This document shows positions 49,251 to 58,492 of a DNA stretch of 64,000 nt, piece by piece. Below the pieces are notes generated by a model. The model ran no database searches and was not told the origin of the DNA. It worked only from the letters and a program-made list of their open reading frames with translations. Within the stretch, counting starts at the first letter, position 1. The number at the start of each line of letters is the position of its first letter. Source of the DNA: Bacteroidota bacterium (GTDB taxonomy: Bacteria > Bacteroidota > Bacteroidia > Bacteroidales > Porphyromonadaceae). Made by a program: the position numbers and the translations under genes. The DNA is taken from positions 62,001 through 126,000 of the forward strand of contig JAEWZH010000021.1 in the NCBI GenBank assembly GCA_023395395.1. Reading direction: 5' to 3'.

Positions 49251-49328
49251 TTAATTCTCAATTGTGTGGATTTCACTAACCATTGCCCCCAATATATTGA
49301 TACTTTCAACCTTTTCAGTATCAGGCAT
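49251..49328 (-). other. 25-codon ORF with the duplicated peptide motif
   Basis: Begins MPDTEKVESINILGAM and stops after 25 codons. It matches the start of the ORF at 31577 (ADTERVERIYKLQAIA) in protein, and in DNA over roughly 45 bases. It lies between the sialidase terminator and the PUL promoter. It may be a relic of a repeated element; no function is claimed. Confidence 0.3.
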
Positions 49329-49505
49329 TCCTCAATCCCCACAAGAAAAGAGCATTTATATATACAAAGCGATCATGTCGGATGTAGAAAAGGGACAAGC
49401 TAACAAGTCAATGGCAGGTTTTATCGCTCAAGAGTGGTCAGTCGGAATCTATTAGTTTTCTGTCCCAAAGTGCAATTGACTGATATCCACGAGAATCGGG
49501 AGGGT

Positions 49506-49547
49506 CAAAAATAATAACGGCCGGTACAGCATATTGCCATACCAGCC
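49506..49547 (-). terminator. Terminator after the sialidase gene
   Basis: Arms 49519-49526 and 49540-49547 give an 8-bp stem with one G-U on the minus-strand RNA, followed by GTTATTATTTTTG. The wobble favours the minus direction. Confidence 0.75.
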
Positions 49548-49582
49548 ACTATTAGATTTCTGTTATAAAGTTACACCTCCTA

Positions 49583-51130
49583 CTACTTCTCTTGCTGCAT
49601 CGTCTGAAGATCCTCGAGGGTAAAGACGATATAGACCAAAGACATAATATCGTCCTCCTCTACGAAGTAACCGATAGCTCCATCTCCGAGATTTACCATA
49701 TCGCTATAGGCACTCATACCTGGATTGACAATTACGGCATCACTCCAGCTCTTAGTATATGGATTATAGCCATATACAGCACCATTCCACCGTTTGTTTG
49801 GGCCATGAGGAAGTGAGTGTAGGAGTACTTTCATCCCATTTTGCTCCATCAAAAGTGGTGCTCCATTACATGCTGGGTCATGAAGCCCGGAGAAATCATT
49901 GGTAGCTTTCCAAGTAACACCATTGTCGTGGCTAAGCCTAAAGATACGATTGCCCTTGGCAGGATTGCGTACACTCATCAATATAGACTGATCTGGCATC
50001 ACCATCACTTTTGCCTCATCGCCACCTTTGCAAGCCAGATCAGAGACCTCCCAAGTCTTACCCTCATCATCTGAATAAATCAAGTAATTATCGAGCTTAT
50101 ATTGGTCATTGATGCGGAATGCAGCGACAAACATAATCCGACCGTCCTCAGTGACCGCTCCTTGTCCTGAAGCACAAAAGGCACTCCACCACTCACGTCT
50201 GACAGGGTCGGAGCAATCCTTGCCATAGAGGAAGTGTGTGATGTCTGCAGGCTCGCTCCAAGTAGCACCCTCATCGTCGCTCGTCATCATATAGGTGGGC
50301 TGTGGTGCATCTGGACGAGAGCCCCACAGACCCGGACCACCAATAAATACCATGACCAACTTACCACTCTTAGTCTGGACAATTGCGGCATCGCCATAGC
50401 CTTTGCCTCGACCTGTCCCGGCAATCAAAATTTCTGGCTCTGTCCAAGTAAGACCATTGTCAAAACTACGACGCTGGACAATATCTATATCCTCGGGGAT
50501 ATCGACTTGGTTAAACTTTCGCCTGTCTGCCAAAGCGATCAGTGTCCCTTTGGCGGTCTTATGAATCGCAGGAATACGGTAGTTTTTACTTCCTCCATCA
50601 CCTGGAACAAAAAGTGGCTTATAAACTCGGAAGAAACGGCGAAAAGTCTCATCCCCTATCTGCTCCATCTTGACTTCCTTTCCATCGACTGCGACACGCT
50701 GAGTGCGTAATCGAAGGACATCTTTGATACTGAATTGGTGCGGAGTCGCAAGATGAGCAACGATGTATATCACCGTGTGCTTACCAAGATCCTTTTGACT
50801 GACGGTGGCTTGTCGCCAACTATTAAGAGGGAGGCTCTTGTAGTCCACACGTCCTTTGTAATCATCCAAATCGCGCACCACTAGGGAGTCAGACACAAGG
50901 AGCTCCATGCGCTCTATCAACTTCTGGCTCTCCAAAGGGATAGCATAATCAATCTGTAGGGTCTCACCTCGCTGGAGTGGTTGGTCAAGTTGGATTGCCA
51001 CAAGTGTGCGACGAGTCATTCCCGCCATCACTCCGTGGCGTGATGGATAGACCTTGGCACTCTCCACCGCTAATGTCGATGTGGCGAACAGGCTAAATAA
51101 CAGTATAAAAATAAATAGTCTCTTCGTCAT
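49583..51130 (-). CDS. nanH: Exo-alpha-sialidase
   Basis: 515 residues. A cleavable signal peptide (about 1-21, no lipobox) is followed by a beta-sandwich domain (about 25-150) and a six-bladed GH33 propeller. The Y/FRIP motif is YRIP at 184-187 with Arg185 of the arginine triad. Four Asp boxes (SxDxGxTW) lie at 222-229, 284-291, 353-360 and 400-407. Glu372 and Tyr475 are likely catalytic. It removes terminal sialic acid from glycoproteins in periplasm, surface or medium. nagB lies 10 bases upstream and the N-glycan PUL just downstream, which fits joint glycan harvest. Confidence 0.95.
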   Translation of the reverse strand: MTKRLFIFILLFSLFATSTLAVESAKVYPSRHGVMAGMTRRTLVAIQLDQPLQRGETLQIDYAIPLESQKLIERMELLVSDSLVVRDLDDYKGRVDYKSLPLNSWRQATVSQKDLGKHTVIYIVAHLATPHQFSIKDVLRLRTQRVAVDGKEVKMEQIGDETFRRFFRVYKPLFVPGDGGSKNYRIPAIHKTAKGTLIALADRRKFNQVDIPEDIDIVQRRSFDNGLTWTEPEILIAGTGRGKGYGDAAIVQTKSGKLVMVFIGGPGLWGSRPDAPQPTYMMTSDDEGATWSEPADITHFLYGKDCSDPVRREWWSAFCASGQGAVTEDGRIMFVAAFRINDQYKLDNYLIYSDDEGKTWEVSDLACKGGDEAKVMVMPDQSILMSVRNPAKGNRIFRLSHDNGVTWKATNDFSGLHDPACNGAPLLMEQNGMKVLLHSLPHGPNKRWNGAVYGYNPYTKSWSDAVIVNPGMSAYSDMVNLGDGAIGYFVEEDDIMSLVYIVFTLEDLQTMQQEK

Positions 51131-51140
51131 TATTTAAACT

Positions 51141-51932
51141 CTAAAGATTGTCTTTCTCAATGTCCTTGAAGTAGCGATAGGTCCCGACTTTTAGCTCTAT
51201 ACAAGCTGCTTCATCAGTTACAATAATACCATGTCGGTGCATTTGGAGTGCAGTAATGGTCCACATCTGATTGACACTGCCCTCTACGCCCTGCTTAAGT
51301 GCCTGAGCTTTCTTAGCTCCATTAACAAGAATCATCACCTCCCTTGCATCCATGATAGTGCCTACCCCTACCGTAAGGGCAGTCTTAGGCACTAGAGAGA
51401 TATCGTTGTTGAAGAAGCGAGAGTTCACCTCTATTGTATCAGAAGTAAGGGTCTTGACACGTGTACGTGAGGTGAGTGATGAGCCCGGTTCATTGAATGC
51501 TATGTGGCCATCTTCGCCCACACCTCCGATAAATAGGTCAATACCCCCATAGCTCGCTATCTTATCCTCGTATCTCCGGCACTCAGCACCAAAATCATCG
51601 GCGTTGCCGTCCAAGAGATTAGTATTCTCAGGCTTGATATTGATATGTCCAAAGAAGTTCTCCCACATAAAGGTGTAGTAGCTTTGTTCGTGATCACGTG
51701 GAATCCCAATATATTCATCCATATTAAAGGTGACTACGTGCTCAAAGCTCACTTTCCCTTCCTTATTGAGGCGAATCAGCTCTCTGTACATCCCAAGTGG
51801 CGAGGAACCTGTGGGCAAACCGAGGACAAATGGGTTCTCTGCAGTAGGCCGAGCTTCATTTATCCTCTTTGCGACATGATTGGCCGCCCAAGTAGCTAGT
51901 TTCTCCTTATTTTCTTGTATAATCAGTCTCAT
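51141..51932 (-). CDS. nagB: Glucosamine-6-phosphate deaminase
   Basis: 263 residues. [11 protein letters not shown] binds phosphate (about 39-49), NMDEYIG carries Asp72, and the active site [14 protein letters not shown] carries Asp141, His143 and Glu148. It turns glucosamine-6-phosphate to fructose-6-phosphate and ammonia, the last step of amino-sugar use. It is 23 bases after the flavodiiron gene and 10 bases before nanH, linking sialoglycan degradation to central metabolism. Confidence 0.97.
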   Translation of the reverse strand: MRLIIQENKEKLATWAANHVAKRINEARPTAENPFVLGLPTGSSPLGMYRELIRLNKEGKVSFEHVVTFNMDEYIGIPRDHEQSYYTFMWENFFGHINIKPENTNLLDGNADDFGAECRRYEDKIASYGGIDLFIGGVGEDGHIAFNEPGSSLTSRTRVKTLTSDTIEVNSRFFNNDISLVPKTALTVGVGTIMDAREVMILVNGAKKAQALKQGVEGSVNQMWTITALQMHRHGIIVTDEAACIELKVGTYRYFKDIEKDNL

Positions 51933-51955
51933 CTCATCAAACTAAACAACAATAT

Positions 51956-53152
51956 TTACTGCTTCAGTATTGCTTCAGCCATAATACGCCCCATCTCCCA
52001 AGCACTCACCTTGTCGTCAGGGCTAGGAGCCTGGCTAAACTTGAGGCTCTCTGCTACCTTAACCCAATTTTTCTGCTTTTCACACCAGGCTTCCAATGGC
52101 TTAATGGTATTGGGATTCCAAGTCCCAGAACCAAAAACAGCGTAAAGCCTATCAGGAATCTGACGCTCACTCAACTGATTGAGCACATCTTCTACCCTAG
52201 GCCATACACCATTGTTGTACGTGGGAGATCCGACAATCACCCCCTTGTATCTAAATACGTCTGAAATGACTTGGCTGGCACTGGAGTGCCCCATGTGGTG
52301 CATCACGACACGATCTACACCATGAGCACCAAGTGACCGACCGATTACTTCTGCAAATTCATCGGTATTGCCATACATTGAGCCATAAATCACGACCACC
52401 CCGGGCTCTGCCTCGTAGGTCGCCATCTTTTTATAAAGCTCCATCGCCTCTGGAATATGTTTTTTCCATACCACACCATGTACTGGGGCAATGATTTGGA
52501 TGTCCAACTGTAGAGCTCTTTCAAGTGTCTTCTGCACAAAGCTACCATATTTACCCACGATACAGGTGTAATAGCGATGCGCCTCAGGCAGGTAGGTAGC
52601 CATATCGTGCTGATAGTCCCAAAATCCGCCATCGATAGCACCAAAAGCGCCAAAAGCGTCGGCGGAGAAAAGCACCTTCTCCATAGGATCATAGGTCACC
52701 ATCACTTCGGGCCAATGCACCATAGGAGCAAAGACAAACTGAAGCTCTCGGCTACCAATGTTGAGCGGTGTCTTTTCGTCTACCTCTATGAAATCATGTG
52801 TGGGCAATCCAAATCCCTCCAGCATCACCTTGGTCTTCTTATTGCTCACAATCACGACCTCTGGGTAGCGCATCTTGACCAAACCGATTGAACCGGCATG
52901 GTCGGGCTCCATGTGCTGTACGATTAGGTAGTGTAGTGGCTCGCCATCGAGGGCGCTCTCTAGTTGTCTAAAGAAGCGCTCGGACATATCCACATCCACT
53001 GTATCAATCAGTACGTTCTTTTCGTCTTTGATAAGGTAGTTATTATACGCCATTCCATGTGGCAGAGGATAGAGGTGCTCAAAAAACGTCTTAGTCCTAT
53101 CATTTTGCCCAAAGAAATAGGTCGAATTATTTATTTTCAGATTATATTTCAT
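51956..53152 (-). CDS. Flavodiiron protein (FprA family A-type flavoprotein)
   Basis: 398 residues. The N-terminal metallo-beta-lactamase-like domain (1-245) carries the diiron ligands H80-x-E82-x-D84-H85, H146, D165 and H225. The C-terminal flavodoxin domain (about 252-398) begins VVVIYGSMYGNTDEFAE. It reduces O2 (or NO) to protect an anaerobe, taking electrons from rubredoxin; a rubredoxin gene lies at 1376. It sits between lgt (21 bases) and nagB (23 bases), an odd neighbour for sugar genes. Confidence 0.95.
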   Translation of the reverse strand: MKYNLKINNSTYFFGQNDRTKTFFEHLYPLPHGMAYNNYLIKDEKNVLIDTVDVDMSERFFRQLESALDGEPLHYLIVQHMEPDHAGSIGLVKMRYPEVVIVSNKKTKVMLEGFGLPTHDFIEVDEKTPLNIGSRELQFVFAPMVHWPEVMVTYDPMEKVLFSADAFGAFGAIDGGFWDYQHDMATYLPEAHRYYTCIVGKYGSFVQKTLERALQLDIQIIAPVHGVVWKKHIPEAMELYKKMATYEAEPGVVVIYGSMYGNTDEFAEVIGRSLGAHGVDRVVMHHMGHSSASQVISDVFRYKGVIVGSPTYNNGVWPRVEDVLNQLSERQIPDRLYAVFGSGTWNPNTIKPLEAWCEKQKNWVKVAESLKFSQAPSPDDKVSAWEMGRIMAEAILKQ

Positions 53153-53173
53153 TATGATATCCTGTTTCTAATT

Positions 53174-54037
53174 TTATCTCTTCTGGTAGATGCTGCTACC
53201 ACCACGCTGGTACTCTTTTACCGGCTGCTTCAGACTATATACGACAGAGACAATACCTATGAGGATAAATGGCACACTCAGCCACTGACCCATATTGAGA
53301 TTCATATTTGCCTCGAAGCCTACTTGATCATTCTTCACAAACTCGATAAAAAATCTGGCCACGAAGATCATAATCATCGCCACTCCGAAGATAAGCCCTT
53401 CGTGCTTATAGGCATCTCTCTTCCAATACAACCACATACAGACCCCAAAGGTGAGTAAATATGCCAGCGCTTCATACAACTGTGTAGGATGTGAAGGTGC
53501 AGTGAAGATAGGCTCGGCACCCATCTGCCATTGAGGGATATTGTCGATAAAACGGAAAGCCCAAGGCACATCTGTGGCATGGCCATAAATCTCATGATTG
53601 GCAAGGTTGCCGAGCCTAATCATCGCTGCCACTAACCCAGTGGGGACACAGAGGCGATCAAAGGTCCAAAGCATACTTTGCTTGCTCACCTTCTTGGAGT
53701 AGAGGTACACAGCAATCATGATTCCTATGACCCCACCATGGCTTGCAAGACCGCCCTTCCATGTCTGGAAAATCTCAAGAGGATTGGCAAGGTAATATTC
53801 TGGTTCGTAAAAGAAGCAGTGACCCAATCGAGCCCCGACAACTGTTGCGACCAAAACGTACACGACAAGCCAGTTGTAAGACTGCTCGGTCAATCCCTCG
53901 TACTTCCACATTTTCGCTAGGATTCCACCACCAAAGATGATCAATCCTATGGCAAATAATACACCATACCAGCCAATCCTGGCTCCTCCTAACTGGAAGA
54001 TGATAGGATCCAGTGTCCAAGTAATTGCTGCTATCAT
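53174..54037 (-). CDS. lgt: Prolipoprotein diacylglyceryl transferase
   Basis: 287 residues, integral membrane protein with about seven helices. The Lgt signature region is GARLGHCFFYEPEYYL, WKGGLASHGGVIG and later MIRLGNLANHEIYG. It transfers diacylglyceryl to the lipobox Cys of lipoproteins, the step needed by the many lipoproteins encoded in this window. It starts 6 bases after the barrel-protein gene and ends 21 bases before the flavodiiron gene. Confidence 0.97.
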   Translation of the reverse strand: MIAAITWTLDPIIFQLGGARIGWYGVLFAIGLIIFGGGILAKMWKYEGLTEQSYNWLVVYVLVATVVGARLGHCFFYEPEYYLANPLEIFQTWKGGLASHGGVIGIMIAVYLYSKKVSKQSMLWTFDRLCVPTGLVAAMIRLGNLANHEIYGHATDVPWAFRFIDNIPQWQMGAEPIFTAPSHPTQLYEALAYLLTFGVCMWLYWKRDAYKHEGLIFGVAMIMIFVARFFIEFVKNDQVGFEANMNLNMGQWLSVPFILIGIVSVVYSLKQPVKEYQRGGSSIYQKR

Positions 54038-54043
54038 CTCGGA

Positions 54044-54649
54044 TTAAAATCTCTTGCCGATGGAGAAGACATAGTTGCCGTACACAGATGGAGCATTTGG
54101 AGACACGATATTACGGCCAAGGACTCCCCCAAGCTCAAATGTCCATGCCCTACGAGTAATCCATCTGTAGCCGAGTCCTATTCCGATTCCAAATGCAGAC
54201 ACTCTCGACTCAGTAACTTCTCGCTCATTCATATGAGTTTTAGTTCCATCATAGTTGGTATAAGCCATGTTTGCCTCTACGAAAAATCCTCTAAGTGCAT
54301 TGCCTCTTGTCTCTTTATAGAAGTGCCAGCGTACATAAGGGGAAAGTTGGAAACGACCAAGCGCATCGCCTGTCTCTGTATCAAAACCGAATGCGAGGCG
54401 ACTGCCGACCGAGACTTCTGGATTAATTGTATAGTCGTAAGACAACTCTGGACGAAGCAATAATGTGGTACTAAATAAATTGAACTTGACCTCATGGGGT
54501 TTGCGTCCTAATAGCTCGTAGACACTACTCTCTCCCTCGCTCCAAGAGACAGAGAAGCTCCTTGAAGATGAACGTTGAGCATACACCCCCACCAAACCTG
54601 TAGCTAAAGCTACAAGCACTAAAACAAAACGTCTAACGAAGTTTCTCAT
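54044..54649 (-). CDS. Small outer-membrane beta-barrel protein, unknown function
   Basis: 201 residues from the Met at 54649. The frame opens at 54673, but the -7 promoter box ends at 54681, so transcription should begin about there and the inner Met (MRNFVRRFVLVLVALATG) also begins a clean signal peptide ending VYAQ. The rest shows alternating strands and a C-terminal aromatic residue (GKRF), as in eight-strand barrels. No family name is certain; it resembles DUF3575-type proteins only loosely. It leads the lgt-flavodiiron-nagB-nanH run. Confidence 0.75.
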   Translation of the reverse strand: MRNFVRRFVLVLVALATGLVGVYAQRSSSRSFSVSWSEGESSVYELLGRKPHEVKFNLFSTTLLLRPELSYDYTINPEVSVGSRLAFGFDTETGDALGRFQLSPYVRWHFYKETRGNALRGFFVEANMAYTNYDGTKTHMNEREVTESRVSAFGIGIGLGYRWITRRAWTFELGGVLGRNIVSPNAPSVYGNYVFSIGKRF

Positions 54650-54680
54650 GGTAAATAATAAATTTGTATTCATTCACAGA

Positions 54681-54688
54681 CAAAACTA
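54681..54688 (-). promoter_or_regulatory. -7 promoter box of the barrel-lgt-nagB-nanH run
   Basis: Minus-strand TAGTTTTG fits TAnnTTTG. No good -33 TTG lies at 19-21 bases. Its position supports the ATG at 54649 as start. Confidence 0.5.
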
Positions 54689-54751
54689 CCAAAAATACTC
54701 CACTTCCCAGATGTATTCTTGTCAATAGTATACAAGTATGGTCTACAAAAA

Positions 54752-54788
54752 GAGGCTGAAGAGAATTATAAAAATTCTCTTCAGCCTC
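54752..54788 (-). terminator. Terminator of the ribosomal protein operon
   Basis: GAGGCTGAAGAGAATT (54752-54767) pairs perfectly with 54773-54788 around a 5-base loop, followed by TTTTTG on the minus strand. It lies 25 bases after rplQ. Confidence 0.95.
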
Positions 54789-54812
54789 CGTAAGAGTTAC
54801 ACGTAGAGATTA

Positions 54813-55310
54813 TTACTCAGCAGACTCTGCTGGTGTCTCTTCTACTACTGGCTCTGCTGCCTTAGGGGCATCTGCTGCCTTTTTGCTGCGGCGGGTACGA
54901 CGGGTCTTGCTACCCTTAGATGCCTTCTTGTCTTCCTTCACACGATTTTCGTTGAAGTCTACAAGCTCGATAAGGCACATCATCGCATCATCACCCTGAC
55001 GGCGTCCTGTCTTGAGGATGCGGCAATAACCACCCGGACGGTCGCCTACCTTCTCAGCAATAGGGCCGAATAGCTCTACTACAGAATCACGATTTTGTAG
55101 CTTTTGAAATACTACGCGACGAGCATGTACACTCTCGGTATTCTTCGCCTTTGTGATAATAGGCTCTACATATACTTTGAGTGCCTTTGCCTTAGCGAGG
55201 GTGGTGAAAATGCGCTTATGCTGGATAAGCGAATTTGCCATATTAGAGAGCATCGCTTGACGGTGTGAAGCGGTGCGACCAAGGCTATTAAATTTATTAT
55301 TATGTCTCAT
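54813..55310 (-). CDS. rplQ: 50S ribosomal protein L17
   Basis: 165 residues. The conserved core (about 1-125, [19 protein letters not shown]) is followed by a basic then Ala/Glu-rich tail (about 128-165, [19 protein letters not shown]), longer than in E. coli and common in Bacteroidota. It is last in the operon, 9 bases after rpoA. Confidence 0.98.
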   Translation of the reverse strand: MRHNNKFNSLGRTASHRQAMLSNMANSLIQHKRIFTTLAKAKALKVYVEPIITKAKNTESVHARRVVFQKLQNRDSVVELFGPIAEKVGDRPGGYCRILKTGRRQGDDAMMCLIELVDFNENRVKEDKKASKGSKTRRTRRSKKAADAPKAAEPVVEETPAESAE

Positions 55311-55319
55311 TGTCTATAA

Positions 55320-56318
55320 TTACTCGTTGTCTAGTTTGTACTTAGAAACATCCATTCCAAAGGTAAGACCAAGACGATCTAGGAGCTCATCCACCTCATT
55401 TAGAGACTTCTTTCCGAAGTTTCTAAACTTGAGTAGCTCGCTGCGACTGCACTTTACTAGATCCCCCAAAGTCTCCACGTCAGCAGCCCTGAGGCAGTTG
55501 AGAGCACGCACTGACAGATCTACGTCAGAGAGCCTGCTCTTGAGTAGCTGGCGTGTCATAATCATACCTTCGTCAAAAGACTCATCCTCTTGTTCGCTCT
55601 CAAGTTCCACATCGATATTCTCGTCGCGGAAGAGCACAAGATGCTGCATCATGATACTTGCAGCCTCCTTAAGAGCTTCTTTGGGATTTATCGACCCATC
55701 TGTATCAATCTCAAGGAGAAGTCTATCGTAATCGGTTTTTTGGCCAACACGAGTATTCTCCACCGAAATCTTTACATTAGTGATAGGGGTGTAGATAGCA
55801 TCGATAGCAATCTGTAGAGGATCATCAAAAGACTCGGCAATGTCTGAGGCTGGAATCCAACCACGACCTTGATCTATAGTCAGCTGGATATTGAAAGAAG
55901 CTGACTTGTCGAGACGGCAGATGAGCTGCTCCGTATTGAGAACCTCAAAATTCTTTAGCCCCTCGGAGATTTCCTGACCGGTGAAGATATCACGGTTCTT
56001 ACCGCTCACCTTAATGACCGCAGTCTCTGCAACCTCCCCAGGGGTAATCTGTTTGAGACGAATCTTCTTGAGGTTGAGAATAATATTGGTCACGTCCTCA
56101 ATTACACCTGGGACAGTACCAAACTCATGCTCTACGCCATCAATCTTGATACTATTGATTGCGAAACCCTCTGGACTGGATAGTAAAATACGTCGAAGAG
56201 CATTACCTATCGTCATGCCATAGCCTGGCTCGAGAGGCTTAAACTCAAACTTACCATGCGTTGGAGTACTCTCGAGCATAACCACTTTCTCTGGTTTTTG
56301 GAATGCAATTAAAGCCAT
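55320..56318 (-). CDS. rpoA: RNA polymerase alpha subunit
   Basis: 332 residues. The N-terminal dimerisation domain begins with [22 protein letters not shown] (positions about 24-45), and the C-terminal domain holds [20 protein letters not shown] and [12 protein letters not shown], the DNA- and activator-binding helices. It lies between rpsD (36 bases) and rplQ (9 bases), the standard order. Confidence 0.98.
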   Translation of the reverse strand: MALIAFQKPEKVVMLESTPTHGKFEFKPLEPGYGMTIGNALRRILLSSPEGFAINSIKIDGVEHEFGTVPGVIEDVTNIILNLKKIRLKQITPGEVAETAVIKVSGKNRDIFTGQEISEGLKNFEVLNTEQLICRLDKSASFNIQLTIDQGRGWIPASDIAESFDDPLQIAIDAIYTPITNVKISVENTRVGQKTDYDRLLLEIDTDGSINPKEALKEAASIMMQHLVLFRDENIDVELESEQEDESFDEGMIMTRQLLKSRLSDVDLSVRALNCLRAADVETLGDLVKCSRSELLKFRNFGKKSLNEVDELLDRLGLTFGMDVSKYKLDNE

Positions 56319-56354
56319 ATCTCTTCTTAAATTAAATGTGAAAAAGGGGCATCA

Positions 56355-56954
56355 TTACTTAGAGTAAAGCTCCACGATGAGCTGCTCTTTGATGGTCTCT
56401 GGGATGTCAGCACGCTCTGGAATATGTAGGAAAGTGCCTTTCATAGAGGCAGCATCCCAAGAAAGCCAAGCATACTGATTATGAGAGAAAGACTGTACAG
56501 CCTCTGTTACCACGACAAGCGACTTTGAGCGCTCGCGGATACCGATGGTCTGACCCTCTGAAACGGTATAAGATGGGATATCAACTATTTGACCATCAAC
56601 CACGATGTGACCATGATTAACGAGCTGACGAGCAGCATTGCGCGAACGAGCTAGACCGAGACGGTAAACAACGTTGTCGAGACGACGCTCAAGAAGTTGC
56701 AAAAGTACCTCACCACGCACACCAGGCATACGAGAAGCTCGCTCGTAAAGGTTGCGGAACTGGCGCTCTAGGACGCCATAGGTGTACTTTGCCTTCTGTT
56801 TTTCGCGCAGCTGCAACCCATACTCAGATGTCTTGCCACGGCGTGAGTTGCCATGCTGACCAGCAGGGTAATTTTTCTTAGACTTGGCATTGCCAAAGAT
56901 AGGCTCGCCAAACTTACGATTAATTCTGGCTTTAGGACCTGTATATCTTGCCAT
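56355..56954 (-). CDS. rpsD: 30S ribosomal protein S4
   Basis: 199 residues. Starts [18 protein letters not shown] and carries the S4 RNA-binding domain (about 92-150, [20 protein letters not shown]). It has no N-terminal zinc cysteines, so it is the C-minus form. The 147-base gap before it is the longest inside the operon and is rich in hairpins. Confidence 0.98.
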   Translation of the reverse strand: MARYTGPKARINRKFGEPIFGNAKSKKNYPAGQHGNSRRGKTSEYGLQLREKQKAKYTYGVLERQFRNLYERASRMPGVRGEVLLQLLERRLDNVVYRLGLARSRNAARQLVNHGHIVVDGQIVDIPSYTVSEGQTIGIRERSKSLVVVTEAVQSFSHNQYAWLSWDAASMKGTFLHIPERADIPETIKEQLIVELYSK

Positions 56955-57101
56955 TGTAAAATATTGAAATTTGCTTAGTAACCATGAGAACCACTACGCA
57001 CAGCTGCGTCGGAATTCCTCCATTTTGGAGGATCCATTTGTGATACTGCGCAGTAGCCTCATTCTAATATATTTCTCTTTTGTATGTTGTACCTCGGGAA
57101 A
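56955..57101 (-). promoter_or_regulatory. Structured leader between rpsK and rpsD
   Basis: It contains a 7-bp hairpin TCCTCCA/TGGAGGA with a 3-base loop (57016-57032), a CGCA/TGCG hairpin (56997-57008), a 10-base palindrome ACTGCGCAGT (57045-57054) and CTAC/GTAG pairing of the ends (56994-56997 with 57053-57056). S4 commonly represses its own gene by binding a leader; this may be such a site, but I cannot match it to a known class. Confidence 0.4.
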
Positions 57102-57488
57102 TCAAGGCTTACGACGCTTTGGAGGGCGGCAGCCATTGTGTGGAAGCGGAGTGACGTCTACAATCTCCATCACCTCGATGCCGGCACCGTGGATGGTACG
57201 GATTGCGCTCTCTCGTCCATTACCCGGACCCTTTACATACACAGTCACCTTCCTCAGACCTGCATCAAAAGCAACCTTTGCACAATCTTGTGCTGCCATC
57301 TGAGCAGCGTATGGAGTATTCTTCTTTGAGCTACGGAAGCCCATCTTACCCGCACTTGACTGTGAAATTGCCTGACCTTGGTTATTGGTAAGGGTGATGA
57401 TAATGTTGTTGAAGGAAGAGTGGATATGGGCTTGCCCGATTGGATCCACCTGCACCTTCCTCTTCTTAGTAGCAGTTTTCTTTGCCAT
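57102..57488 (-). CDS. rpsK: 30S ribosomal protein S11
   Basis: 128 residues. The C-terminal signature [16 protein letters not shown] and the [15 protein letters not shown] segment are typical. It is 15 bases after rpsM. Confidence 0.98.
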   Translation of the reverse strand: MAKKTATKKRKVQVDPIGQAHIHSSFNNIIITLTNNQGQAISQSSAGKMGFRSSKKNTPYAAQMAAQDCAKVAFDAGLRKVTVYVKGPGNGRESAIRTIHGAGIEVMEIVDVTPLPHNGCRPPKRRKP

Positions 57489-57503
57489 ACTTTCTTCCTA
57501 AAC

Positions 57504-57884
57504 TTACTTAGTAGCTTTCTTCTTATTCGCAACAGTCTTCTTACGACCCTTACGAGTGCGTGCATTGTTCTTGGTACTCTGACCTCTCAAAGGAAGACCA
57601 ATACGGTGACGGATACCACGGTAGCAACCGATATCCATGAGGCGCTTGATGTTAAGCTGAATCTCACTACGAAGGTCTCCCTCTACCTTATGGGTAGTAG
57701 TGATAATCTCACGGATAGCAGCAGCTTGATCGTCTGTCCAATCTTGCACCTTGATGTTTGGGTCTACGCCTGCTTTGTCTAGAATAGAAGCTGCTGCACT
57801 ACGTCCAATACCATAGATGTAGGTAAGGGCGATAGCACCACGCTTATTCTGTGGCAGGTCGACACCAACAATTCTTATTGCCAT
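57504..57884 (-). CDS. rpsM: 30S ribosomal protein S13
   Basis: 126 residues. Starts [16 protein letters not shown] and carries [20 protein letters not shown] near 90-110, then a basic tail. It contacts the head of the small subunit and tRNA. It follows rpmJ after 97 bases. Confidence 0.98.
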   Translation of the reverse strand: MAIRIVGVDLPQNKRGAIALTYIYGIGRSAAASILDKAGVDPNIKVQDWTDDQAAAIREIITTTHKVEGDLRSEIQLNIKRLMDIGCYRGIRHRIGLPLRGQSTKNNARTRKGRKKTVANKKKATK

Positions 57885-57981
57885 ATAATACTTAGTTATT
57901 AGTTACGTGTAACTCTCTTACGTTGTCTTTCTAAAACTCTGAAAAAACCGCCTAAAAGAAGCCTATCACGAGAAGTAATAA

Positions 57982-58098
57982 TTACTTCTGACGTTGCTTC
58001 ATCTTAGGGTTCTTCTTGTTGATGATGTAAAGGCGTCCCTTGCGACGAACGATCTTGTCGTCAGCTGTACGCTTTTTGAGTGATGCTCTAACTTTCAT
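57982..58098 (-). CDS. rpmJ: 50S ribosomal protein L36
   Basis: 38 residues, translated by hand from the ATG at 58098: [20 protein letters not shown] then a basic C-terminus ending KQRQK. It is in the standard place between infA and rpsM. The usual zinc cysteines are replaced (Ala5-Ser6, Asp13-Asp14), so it is the zinc-free form. Confidence 0.95.
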   Translation of the reverse strand: MKVRASLKKRTADDKIVRRKGRLYIINKKNPKMKQRQK

Positions 58099-58227
58099 AA
58101 TCTCTCACTTGTACTATACCTCAGCTCTCACTTGAGGCGTGTATTACTCTTATCTTTATCCACATCAGCCAGAAGAGAATGACTCTCTTCAGCACGAGGT
58201 ACTATGGCGCACCGGCTTCAAGATGAT

Positions 58228-58446
58228 TTACTTGTAGCGATACGAAATACGTCCTTTGGAAAGGTCATACGGCGACATCTCCACCTTTACTCTATCTCCA
58301 GGCAGAATGCGGATATAGTGCATACGCATCTTGCCGGAAATATGGGCTGTAATCTGATGTCCATTATCCAGCTCTACCTTAAACATAGCATTGGAAAGTG
58401 CCTCAAGTATCACACCATCTTGCTCTATAGCGGGTTGTTTTGCCAT
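58228..58446 (-). CDS. infA: Translation initiation factor IF-1
   Basis: 72 residues, a single S1/OB fold ([37 protein letters not shown]). It occupies the A site during initiation. It is 46 bases after map and 129 bases before rpmJ; that gap holds a CCTCA/TGAGG hairpin of unknown meaning. Confidence 0.98.
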   Translation of the reverse strand: MAKQPAIEQDGVILEALSNAMFKVELDNGHQITAHISGKMRMHYIRILPGDRVKVEMSPYDLSKGRISYRYK

Positions 58447-58492
58447 AAATTACTCTTCTCTCTTCAAATATTATTATTGACAGTCCTGTCTC

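Larger units (their letters stand above)
48981..49582. other. Control region upstream of the N-glycan PUL
   Basis: About 600 bases between sialidase stop and susC start. On the minus strand it reads: sialidase terminator (49506-49547), a 25-codon ORF with the duplicated peptide motif (49251-49328), a 12-bp palindrome (49205-49232), the promoter (49170-49201), then a leader of about 185 bases in which nothing was recognised. Confidence 0.7.
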
